A stretch of 64,000 nt of DNA from Nocardioides aurantiacus. GTDB lineage: Bacteria; Actinomycetota; Actinomycetes; Propionibacteriales; Nocardioidaceae. Position numbers and translations under genes: made by a program. Below the pieces are notes generated by a model. It worked only from the letters and a program-made list of their open reading frames with translations, had not been told where the DNA came from and ran no database searches. The stretch spans positions 3,906,001-3,970,000 of the forward strand of contig NZ_RKHO01000001.1 in the NCBI RefSeq assembly GCF_003752505.1, written 5' to 3'. Each line of letters begins with the position of its first letter. The first letter of the stretch is position 1. Positions 10,060 through 16,922 of the stretch are shown here, one piece after another.

Positions 10060-10156
10060 CGAGAGTCTCGTCCGCCACCTCGCGGTGGCCCGCCGTACCG
10101 GATCCCCGTGGGGGGACCAGTGTGTCGACACGGCTGTTGAGGACTACTCCCTCTCG
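10060..10156 (-). ncRNA. yybP-ykoY manganese riboswitch
   Basis: Read on the minus strand, the RNA starts CGAGAGGGAGTAGTCC and ends GGACGAGACTCTCG. The outer stem CGAGAG pairs with CTCTCG. The GGGAGTA element and the distal CGAGACT loop are the two conserved Mn2+/Mg2+-binding loops of Rfam class yybP-ykoY. The aptamer ends about 93 bases before the start of a GDT1-type exporter, a classic target of this riboswitch. Inner helices were only followed by eye, so the exact boundaries are approximate. Confidence 0.8.
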
Positions 10157-10203
10157 GCGGGCACGAGTCTAGGGCACCAGGCGCGGGAACGTAGCCTGGA
10201 CCG

Positions 10204-10974
10204 GTGACCGAGATGCTCCGCCCCCGCCACTGGGGCGGGCACCTGCTGCTCGTGGTGGCGGTCGCGGCCACGACCTGGTTGGGGTTCTGGCAGCTCTCGG
10301 CGTGGCAGCACGGCCGCGAGGCCGAGGCCCGCGACCTCAGCTCGGCGGCGCCGGTCGCGCTCACCGACGCGATCGGGCCCGACGACCCCTTCCCCGGGCA
10401 GTACGTCGGCCAGCCGGTCGAGCTGCGGGGCAGTTGGGTCCCTGCCAGCACGCTCTACGTGTCCGACCGGGTGCGGGACGGGGGGCAGGGCGGGCAGCGG
10501 GGCTACTGGGTGATGACGCCGGTGCTCGTGCAGGGTGGCGACGGGAGCGCCGTACCCGTGGTGCGGGGGTGGTCGCCCACGGCCGACGCGGCCCCGGTGC
10601 GCGGTGAGGTCGACCTGACCGGCTGGCTGCAGCCCTCGGAGGGCAGCGGCCTGCCCGACACCGACGCCGCCGACGACGTCATCCCCGAGATGCGGGTCGC
10701 GAGCGTCACCCAGCGGGTCGACGCCGACCTCTACAGCGGCTTCGTGGTGGTCCGCGACGCCTCCTCGGGCACCAGCGGCCTGGCCGCGGTCAGCCCCGAC
10801 AGCATCCCGTCGGTCTCGGCCGTCACCTCGCTGCGCAACCTGCTCTACGCGGTCCAGTGGTGGGTCTTCGGCGGCTTCGCGGTCTACGTCTGGTGGCGCT
10901 GGTGCCGGGACACCGTGGAGGCCCTGGAGCGCGAGCAGGAGGCCCAGGCCGAGCAGGTAGGTTCGCCGGTGTGA
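10204..10974 (+). CDS. SURF1-family cytochrome c oxidase assembly protein
   Basis: This 256-residue protein has the SURF1 layout, with one membrane helix at each end (about 10-32 and 213-232) and an extracytoplasmic beta domain between them. Landmarks are WLGFWQLSAWQHGR after the first helix, the PVVRGW segment, and the C-terminal RNLLYAVQWWVFGGFAVYVWWR. SURF1 aids haem a delivery to cytochrome oxidase. Translation starts at GTG 10204 and the stop overlaps the DUF3817 start (GTGA), beginning a four-gene operon. Confidence 0.9.
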   Translation: MTEMLRPRHWGGHLLLVVAVAATTWLGFWQLSAWQHGREAEARDLSSAAPVALTDAIGPDDPFPGQYVGQPVELRGSWVPASTLYVSDRVRDGGQGGQRGYWVMTPVLVQGGDGSAVPVVRGWSPTADAAPVRGEVDLTGWLQPSEGSGLPDTDAADDVIPEMRVASVTQRVDADLYSGFVVVRDASSGTSGLAAVSPDSIPSVSAVTSLRNLLYAVQWWVFGGFAVYVWWRWCRDTVEALEREQEAQAEQVGSPV

Positions 10975-11366
10975 CGCTCGAGACCAACCTCCGCTTCTAC
11001 CGGGTGATGGCGTGGATCGTCGGGGTCCTGCTCGTCGTGCTGGTGATCGTCGGCGTGCCGCTGGCGAACTTCGACGGCACCGGGATGTGGGAGGTCTTCG
11101 ACAGCACTCCCGTGTGGTTCACGGGCGACAGTGCAGCGAAGCAGACCGGTCTGTTCATCACCCAGTACCTGGGTGTCGCCCACGGCTGGCTCTACATGAT
11201 CTTCCTGGCTGCCGCCTTCCTGCTCTCCCGCAAGGCGCGCTGGCCGATCGGCTTCACCCTGGTGACGCTGCTGTGCGGCACGGTGCCGCTGCTGAGCTTC
11301 TGGGCCGAGCGCCGCGCGACCGCCCGCACGCTCGCGACCACCGAGGCCGCCCCGGTCCGCTCGTGA
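10971..11366 (+). CDS. DUF3817 integral membrane protein
   Basis: This 131-residue protein has three to four membrane helices, and its LFITQYLGVAHGWLYMIFLAAAF segment typifies DUF3817. In Actinobacteria DUF3817 genes often follow SURF1, which suggests a link to respiratory-chain assembly, but the function is unknown. Start GTG 10971 overlaps the SURF1 stop, and its own stop overlaps the next GTG in the same way. Confidence 0.88.
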   Translation: MTLETNLRFYRVMAWIVGVLLVVLVIVGVPLANFDGTGMWEVFDSTPVWFTGDSAAKQTGLFITQYLGVAHGWLYMIFLAAAFLLSRKARWPIGFTLVTLLCGTVPLLSFWAERRATARTLATTEAAPVRS

Positions 11367-12196
11367 GCGGCACGCCCCGCACCGCCTTCGTCCTCGGTGG
11401 CGGCGGGCTGCTGGGCGCGGTCGAGGTGGGCATGCTCCGGGCGCTGCTGGAGCGCGGCGTACGCCCCGACCTGGTGCTGGGCACCTCGGTCGGCGCCCTC
11501 AACGGGCTCGTCGTGGCCGCCGACCCCACGCCGGCGGCGGTGGACCGGCTGCTGGAGCTGTGGCGCTCGGTCTCCGGGGACGACCCGGTGTACGCCGACG
11601 GGCCGCTGCGCCAGGTCGGGCGGGCCGTGCGCACGGGGACCCACCTGCACTCGGCGCTGCCGCTGCGCCGCCGGCTCGAGGCGGAGCTCGGGGACACCCG
11701 CTTCGAGGACCTCGCCGTGGAGTTCCGCTGCGTCGCCGCCTGCATCGAGCGCTCGGCCGAGCACTGGTTCGACTCCGGGCCGGTCGTGCCGGCGGTGATG
11801 GCCAGCGCGGCCGTGCCCGGGTTGCTGCCCCCGGCCGAGGTCGACGGCGAGCACTTCCTCGACGGCGGGGTGGTCAACTCGGTGCCGCTCGGCAAGGCTG
11901 CCGAGCTGGGTGCGGAGCGGGTCTTCGTGCTGCAGGTGGGCCGGGTCGAGCGGCCGCTGGCCGTGCCGCGGCGGCCGTGGGAAGTGGCACGGGTGTCCTT
12001 CGAGATCGCCCGGCGCCACCGGTTCGTGCGTGAGCTGGCCGAGCTGCCCGACCACGTCACCGCCCACGTGCTGCCCTCGGGCAGCACGGCGGCCGACGAC
12101 TCGCCGCTGGCCTACCGCGACACCCGTCGGGTCGCGCGGCGCATCGACGCGGCGTACGAGCAGAGCTGTGCCTACCTCGAGGAGCACCGGTGCTGA
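11363..12196 (+). CDS. Patatin-like phospholipase
   Basis: This 277-residue protein of the RssA/patatin fold probably hydrolyses phospholipid or neutral-lipid acyl esters. The glycine-rich oxyanion loop LGGGGLLGA (11-19), nucleophile Ser42 in GTSVG (40-44) and catalytic Asp167 in DGG (167-169) are all present, so the Ser-Asp dyad is intact. No signal peptide is seen. It overlaps the DUF3817 gene at GTGA and the next gene by seven bases. Its partner is an acyltransferase, so the pair may remodel phospholipids. Confidence 0.92.
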   Translation: MSGTPRTAFVLGGGGLLGAVEVGMLRALLERGVRPDLVLGTSVGALNGLVVAADPTPAAVDRLLELWRSVSGDDPVYADGPLRQVGRAVRTGTHLHSALPLRRRLEAELGDTRFEDLAVEFRCVAACIERSAEHWFDSGPVVPAVMASAAVPGLLPPAEVDGEHFLDGGVVNSVPLGKAAELGAERVFVLQVGRVERPLAVPRRPWEVARVSFEIARRHRFVRELAELPDHVTAHVLPSGSTAADDSPLAYRDTRRVARRIDAAYEQSCAYLEEHRC

Positions 12197-13203
12197 CCCG
12201 GGTCGTCCAGCGGGCGGTCGTGGCGCCCGCGACGATCGCCCTGACCGTCGCGATGTGGGTGGGGCTGCCGCTGTGGCTCCTCGCCGCGGGCCTGCTCTCG
12301 CCGCTCGCCCCAGGCTGGCTGCGGCCGGTCCGGCTGCTGTGGCTGCTCGTGGTGCACCTGACGCTGGAGAGCGTGGCGCTGGTGGAGCTGTTCGGGCTGT
12401 GGGTCGCCTCGGGGTTCGGGCTGTGGCTGCGGCGGCCGTTCTTCGAGCGGATCCACTACGACGTCGTCCAGGCCTACCTGTGGATCTTCTTCCACGAGGC
12501 CCGGCGGGTGCTGCGGCTGCAGATCGAGACCGTCGGCCCCACCCCCGACGCCCACCCGGGCGAGCCGCTGCTGGTGTTCTGCCGCCACGCGGGTCCGGGC
12601 GACTCGTTCACCCTGATGTACACGCTGATGCACTGGTACGGCCGCGAGCCGCGCGTCGTGCTCAAGTCGACCCTGGCCTGGGACCCCGCGCTGGGGGTGC
12701 TGCTGCACCGGCTGCCGAGCCGGTTCGTCTCCGCGCCCCGGCCCGGTCAGGACCGCGAGGCCGACGTGGGCGAGCTCGCGCGCGGGCTCGACGAGAACGA
12801 CGCCTTCGTGATCTTCCCCGAGGGCGGCAACTTCACCCCGGAGCGCCGCGAGCGCTCGATCGCCCGGCTGCACAAGCTGGGGCTGCACGGGATGGCGCGA
12901 CGGGCCGAGGAGATGATCCACGTGCTGGCGCCCCGGCCCGGCGGGGTGCTGGCCGCCCTCGACGCGGCGCCGGAAGCCGACGTGCTGCTGGTGGCCCACA
13001 CCGGGCTCGACCACGTGGTCAGCGTGCGCGACGTGTGGCACGCGCTGCCGATGGACAAGCGGATCAGCATGGGCTGGTGGCGGATCCCGCGCGAGGAGAT
13101 CCCCCAGGGGCGCGAGGAGCGCATCGAGTGGCTCTTCGACTGGTGGGACACGGTCGACGACTGGGTGCAGGAGCACCGACCGGTCGACCTGCCCCGCCGC
13201 TGA
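12190..13203 (+). CDS. 1-acyl-sn-glycerol-3-phosphate acyltransferase-like protein
   Basis: This 337-residue protein has N-terminal membrane helices (about 10-65) and a PlsC-type acyltransferase domain. The catalytic motif I appears as CRHAGPGD (H-x4-D) near residues 134-141. The phosphate-binding motif III is FPEGGNFTP near 212-220. Such enzymes move acyl groups onto glycerol-phosphate or lysophospholipids. It starts within the end of the patatin gene and closes the SURF1 operon. Confidence 0.88.
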   Translation: MLTRVVQRAVVAPATIALTVAMWVGLPLWLLAAGLLSPLAPGWLRPVRLLWLLVVHLTLESVALVELFGLWVASGFGLWLRRPFFERIHYDVVQAYLWIFFHEARRVLRLQIETVGPTPDAHPGEPLLVFCRHAGPGDSFTLMYTLMHWYGREPRVVLKSTLAWDPALGVLLHRLPSRFVSAPRPGQDREADVGELARGLDENDAFVIFPEGGNFTPERRERSIARLHKLGLHGMARRAEEMIHVLAPRPGGVLAALDAAPEADVLLVAHTGLDHVVSVRDVWHALPMDKRISMGWWRIPREEIPQGREERIEWLFDWWDTVDDWVQEHRPVDLPRR

Positions 13204-13242
13204 GCGGGCAGGACAGGCCGACCGGATCTCGGACCGTGGGTC

Positions 13243-13893
13243 TCAGACCTTGGGGTCCGGAGTGTCGGTGACGTCGACGCTCTCGGCCGGGTCCTCCGGC
13301 GTGGTCACCGGGTGGGTCGCCGGCGCCGCCGGGGCGGCCGGTGCGGGCGACGGCGTGTAGGACGACTGCCAGTTGTCGCTCTGGTCCCCGCCGGCGAGCT
13401 TCTTGCCGACCACGGCGCCGACGGCGCCGAGGGCGACGATCAGCAGCAGCTTCTTGCCCTTGCTGCCCTTCTTGACGTCCTCGCCCTTGATCGCGGCCGT
13501 GGCGAGCACGCGGCGACGGTCGGCCTCCGCGGCGGCCTGGTGGGCCTGGTCGCGCACGTCGTGGACGACCTGCTGCACGCCGAGGATCGTGCGGTCACGC
13601 GCGGTCTCGACGTAGGGCGCCGCGTTGTCCCGTGCGTCGGCGAGGCGCGAGGCCCCGGCGTCGCGGACGTCCGCCAGCTTGGGGCCGACCGCGTCGCGGG
13701 CGTCGGCGAGCTTGGGGGCGACGGCGTCGCGGGCGTCGGCGAGGCGGGCGGCCCCGGCGTCGCGGACGTCGCTGAGGACGGGCTTGAGGTCCTCGCGCGC
13801 CTTCTCGACGCGGGGGACGATGGCCTCGGTCAGGTCGTGGGCCAGGCTCTGGGCCTGGTCGACGAGCTTGTCCTTGCGGCTCTTGCGAAACAT
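13243..13893 (-). CDS. Membrane-anchored protein with 11-residue repeats
   Basis: The function of this 216-residue protein is not recognised. Residues 42-96 are five 11-mers of the pattern D-x-R-D-A-x-x-x-(K/R)-L-A, which predict an amphipathic helix as in apolipoprotein- or LEA-like proteins. A basic stretch (KKGSKGKK) precedes one membrane helix at about 146-165. A Pro/Ala/Thr-rich tail rich in acidic residues follows. The N-terminus is basic (MFRKSRKDK). It is a single gene, convergent with the acyltransferase and divergent from ppiA. Confidence 0.8.
   Translation of the reverse strand: MFRKSRKDKLVDQAQSLAHDLTEAIVPRVEKAREDLKPVLSDVRDAGAARLADARDAVAPKLADARDAVGPKLADVRDAGASRLADARDNAAPYVETARDRTILGVQQVVHDVRDQAHQAAAEADRRRVLATAAIKGEDVKKGSKGKKLLLIVALGAVGAVVGKKLAGGDQSDNWQSSYTPSPAPAAPAAPATHPVTTPEDPAESVDVTDTPDPKV
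13606..13770 (-). repeat. Five 33-bp units encoding an 11-residue repeat
   Basis: The repeat lies inside the membrane-anchored protein gene and encodes DVRDAGAARLA, DARDAVAPKLA, DARDAVGPKLA, DVRDAGASRLA and DARDNAAPYVE. The first four are close copies and the fifth has diverged, consistent with growth by in-frame duplication. Confidence 0.85.
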
Positions 13894-14063
13894 GTGTGCG
13901 AGGTCCCTCTCTGCAGGTGTGGCCGACGCGCGTGCGCGCAGGCGTAAGCCCTGATCATGCCTGGGTGCCGGGGAGTTTTAAACCCGTGTCACGCGCGGGC
14001 GGATGGGTAGGTGCCGCGTGGGAAGATCGGTGCCGACTCACGCACCCGTCGCGAAAGGCACCC

Positions 14064-14579
14064 ATGTCCGACCTCAAGGCCACGCTCAAGACCAACCGTG
14101 GCGACATCGTCATCAACCTCTTCCCCGACCACGCGCCGGCCACGGTGGAGAACTTCACCGGCCTCGCCGAGGGGACCAAGGACTTCAACGACGACGCCGG
14201 CCGCACCGGGGTGAAGTTCTACGACGGCCTCGGCTTCCACCGGGTCATCCCCAACTTCATGATCCAGGGCGGCTGCCCGCTCGGCACCGGCACCGGCGGC
14301 CCGGGCTACAAGTTCAAGGACGAGTTCCACCCCGAGCTGCAGTTCGACCGGCCCTACCTGCTCGCGATGGCCAACGCCGGCCCGGGCACCAACGGCTCGC
14401 AGTTCTTCGTCACCGTCACCCCGACGCCGCACCTTAACCGTCGCCACACCATCTTCGGTGAGGTCGCCGACCAGGAGAGCCGCGACGTCGTCGACGCGAT
14501 CGCCACCACCCGCACCGGCGCCATGGACCGCCCGGTTGACGCCGTGGTCATCGAGTCGGTGGAGATCGAGCGCCCGTGA
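14064..14579 (+). CDS. ppiA: Cyclophilin-type peptidyl-prolyl cis-trans isomerase
   Basis: This 171-residue cytoplasmic cyclophilin speeds proline isomerisation during folding. Key residues are in FHRVIPNFMIQGG, the ANAGPGTNGSQFFVT loop and HTIFGEV. No signal peptide is present. ATG 14064 follows an AAAGG element. A ppiA gene in this position between tRNA-Ala and the crgA/pkn cluster matches M. tuberculosis Rv0009. The stop overlaps the rhomboid gene start (GTGA). Confidence 0.95.
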   Translation: MSDLKATLKTNRGDIVINLFPDHAPATVENFTGLAEGTKDFNDDAGRTGVKFYDGLGFHRVIPNFMIQGGCPLGTGTGGPGYKFKDEFHPELQFDRPYLLAMANAGPGTNGSQFFVTVTPTPHLNRRHTIFGEVADQESRDVVDAIATTRTGAMDRPVDAVVIESVEIERP

Positions 14580-15457
14580 CCCAGGGCGGCCCCGAGGCGC
14601 CGCCGACCTGCTACCGCCACCCGGACCGCGAGACCTGGATCCGGTGCCAGCGCTGTGACCGGCCGATCTGCCCGGACTGCATGCGCTCGGCGGCGGTGGG
14701 CTTCCAGTGCCCCGAGTGCGTGGCGGAGGGAGCCCGGTCGACGCGCCAGCTCCTCACGCCGTACGGCGGGAAGCGGGTCTCGGACCCCCGGCTGACCAGC
14801 TTCGTGCTGATCGGGCTCAACGTCCTGGTCTGGCTGGCCGTGCTGGCCACGGGCGGGCGTTCGAGCCGGCTGACCGACTACCTCGCGCTGCTGCCGCAGT
14901 CGGCCGCCAAGCAGTACGGCGACGGCTCGGTCGAGCTGGTCCGCGGGGTCTCCGACGGCGCGGTGTGGGAGCTGATGACCTCGGCGTTCACCCACGTGCA
15001 GCCGCTGCACATCGCCTTCAACATGCTGGCGCTGTACTTCCTCGGGCCCACGCTCGAGAGCGTGCTCGGCCGGGCGCGCTACCTCGCGCTCTACCTGGTC
15101 TCGGCGCTCTCGGGCTCGGCCGTGGTGATGCTGCTCTCCCCGGAGAACAGCCAGACCCTCGGCGCCTCGGGGGCGATCTTCGGCCTGATGGGCGCCCTGG
15201 CGGTCGTCGCGCTGAAGGTCCGGGGCGAGGCGCAGCAGGTGCTGGTGTGGATCGCGATCAACCTGGTCATCACCTTCACCCTCCCGAGCATCTCGTGGGA
15301 GGGCCACCTCGGTGGCCTGGCCGCGGGTGCGGTGATCGGCGCGGCGATGGTCTACGCGCCCAAGCAGCGGCGCTCGCTGGTGCAGTGGGGCGCCGTCGCG
15401 GCGGTCGCGCTGGTGGCCCTGGCCGCCATCGCGGCCCGGGCACTGGCGCTCGCCTGA
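14576..15457 (+). CDS. Rhomboid intramembrane serine protease with N-terminal zinc-binding domain
   Basis: This 293-residue rhomboid cleaves substrates inside the membrane. The catalytic dyad is Ser198 in GASG and His244 in EGHLGG, with the oxyanion Asn149 in HIAFN. Six helices span about 75-285. The first 50 residues carry Cys12, His15, Cys24, Cys27, Cys32, Cys35, Cys45 and Cys48, a B-box-like zinc module common in actinobacterial rhomboids. GTG start overlaps the ppiA stop. Confidence 0.93.
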   Translation: MTQGGPEAPPTCYRHPDRETWIRCQRCDRPICPDCMRSAAVGFQCPECVAEGARSTRQLLTPYGGKRVSDPRLTSFVLIGLNVLVWLAVLATGGRSSRLTDYLALLPQSAAKQYGDGSVELVRGVSDGAVWELMTSAFTHVQPLHIAFNMLALYFLGPTLESVLGRARYLALYLVSALSGSAVVMLLSPENSQTLGASGAIFGLMGALAVVALKVRGEAQQVLVWIAINLVITFTLPSISWEGHLGGLAAGAVIGAAMVYAPKQRRSLVQWGAVAAVALVALAAIAARALALA

Positions 15458-15483
15458 CCCTCCGCCACCGAACGACACGGACG

Positions 15484-15547
15484 AATGACACCGGTGTAGT
15501 TGTCCACACCTGGGGACAACCCTGTGGACAACTACACCGGTGTCATT
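15484..15547. repeat. 25-bp perfect inverted repeat containing DnaA-box sequences
   Basis: The arms 15484-15508 and 15523-15547 are exact reverse complements around a 14-base loop. Each arm ends in TTGTCCACA (15500-15508, and inverted at 15523-15531), the actinobacterial DnaA-box consensus. The loop adds TGGGGACAA (15511-15519), a one-mismatch third box. The element lies between convergent genes, so it could also act as a two-way terminator, though it has no T-run. Confidence 0.8.
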
Positions 15548-15562
15548 TGCGTCGTGGGACGG

Positions 15563-16039
15563 CTACTCCCACTTGGTGGCGAAGGTGAAGCCGACGGCCA
15601 TGAAGCCGATGCCGACCAGCAGGTTGTACTGGTCGAGGTCCTTCATCACCGGGATCGCGCCGTCCTGGCCGACGAAGTAGAACGTCACGATCCAGACCAG
15701 CCCGAACAGGAAGCAGCCGAGCATCCCGACGACGACGCCCCGGCCGCGGCCCAGGGGGGTGGTGCGGTGGGCGGCGACGGTGAGGCCGAGGAAGATGGCC
15801 AGGAAGCCGATCAGGAAGTTGTAGCGACCGAGGTCCGACATCCAGGGCAGCGGGTCCTTCGGCGCCTTGGCGCCGGGGAAGTCGACGAACACGGCGGCGT
15901 CCTTGGCCACGTTGACGTAGACCGCGATCCAGGCGATGCCGGCCACGACGAGCAGCACGGCGAGGGCGGTGCGCACGACCGAGGTCTCGTAGCCACTACT
16001 GACCATGACCTTCGGCTGACGCGCGGTTCGCTTGGACAC
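15563..16039 (-). CDS. crgA: Cell division protein CrgA, internally duplicated
   Basis: CrgA is a small membrane protein that links FtsZ-ring and wall-synthesis proteins. Usual CrgA proteins are 80-95 residues with two helices. This one has 158 residues and four helices, and its two halves match: PWMSDLGRYNFLIGF (65-79) aligns with PVMKDLDQYNLLVGI (130-144), each after a helix and a hydrophilic loop. Translation starts at GTG 16039 (SKRTARQPKV). It is divergent from the DUF881 gene, the conserved order (Rv0011c-Rv0012). Confidence 0.88.
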   Translation of the reverse strand: MSKRTARQPKVMVSSGYETSVVRTALAVLLVVAGIAWIAVYVNVAKDAAVFVDFPGAKAPKDPLPWMSDLGRYNFLIGFLAIFLGLTVAAHRTTPLGRGRGVVVGMLGCFLFGLVWIVTFYFVGQDGAIPVMKDLDQYNLLVGIGFMAVGFTFATKWE

Positions 16040-16127
16040 GGGGCTCCTCGGTGGCGTGGGGGGTGTGACCTGGTGGGCTAGCGTAGACGGGCCACCCGCC
16101 GCACCGCTCTCCAGGACGGAGCTCCTC

Positions 16128-16922
16128 GTGCCCAGCCGCCACCGCCGCCGTCCCCGGGCCACCCAGGTGCCGCCCTGGCGCCTCGCGGCCGTCGGTGGGT
16201 TCGTCGTCGCGGGGACGCTGTTCGTCACCAGCTCGCTCAACGCCGACGGCCTGGACCTGCGCTCCTCCAGCGTCACCGACCTCGACACCGTCGTGCGCCA
16301 GGAGCGCGACCGGACCGACCAGCTGCAGCAGCGCGTCGCCGACCTCACCGACGAGGTCGACACCCTGGGGCGGTCGGTGGGTGACGCCGAGGTGCGCGAG
16401 CTGCAGGCGCAGGTGCGCGAGCTCGCGGCGCCGGCGGGGTTCGAGGCGGTCCGGGGGCCGGCCCTCACCGTCACCCTGGAGGACGCCCCCGCCGAGGTGA
16501 TCGCGCAGGCCACCGAGAAGGGCGAGGTCGGGGCCGAGGAGCTGGTCGTGCACCAGCAGGACATCCAGGCCGTGGTCAACGCGCTGTGGATCGGCGGCGC
16601 CGAGGCGATGACGCTCCAGGGCCAGCGGGTGATCAGCACGACCGGCATCAAGTGCGTGGGCAACACGGTCGTGCTGCACGGCGTGCCCTACGCCCCGCCG
16701 TACGTCATCACCGCCGTCGGCGGGGTCACCGAGATGCGCCGGGCGCTGGACACCTCCGAGCGGATCGCGGACTACCGCGACTACGCCGTGGCCTACGACC
16801 TCGGCTTCGCGGTGCGCACCGACCCGGAGGTCACCCTGCCGGCGTACGACGGGGCGAGCGAGCTGCGCCACGCCACGGCCGTCCGCGGCGAGTCCGACCG
16901 GGCGGTGCGCGAGCGTCCCTAG
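16128..16922 (+). CDS. DUF881 family protein
   Basis: This 264-residue protein has one N-terminal membrane helix (about 18-35), a coiled-coil segment (about 48-98) and the DUF881 domain. The domain is recognised by LVVHQQDIQAVVNALWIGGA and MTLQGQRVISTTGIKCVGN. DUF881 proteins occur in division clusters and are thought to act at the membrane outer face; the role is unproven. GTG 16128 has GGAG upstream. Its TAG stop overlaps the pknB stop on the other strand within CTAG. Confidence 0.9.
   Translation: MPSRHRRRPRATQVPPWRLAAVGGFVVAGTLFVTSSLNADGLDLRSSSVTDLDTVVRQERDRTDQLQQRVADLTDEVDTLGRSVGDAEVRELQAQVRELAAPAGFEAVRGPALTVTLEDAPAEVIAQATEKGEVGAEELVVHQQDIQAVVNALWIGGAEAMTLQGQRVISTTGIKCVGNTVVLHGVPYAPPYVITAVGGVTEMRRALDTSERIADYRDYAVAYDLGFAVRTDPEVTLPAYDGASELRHATAVRGESDRAVRERP

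Noticed and set aside
9968-10078. N-terminal extension of the manganese exporter
   Set aside because: The upstream segment forms the leader between a yybP-ykoY-type RNA and a strong SD site, and the family starts at MYAFLLSTAV.
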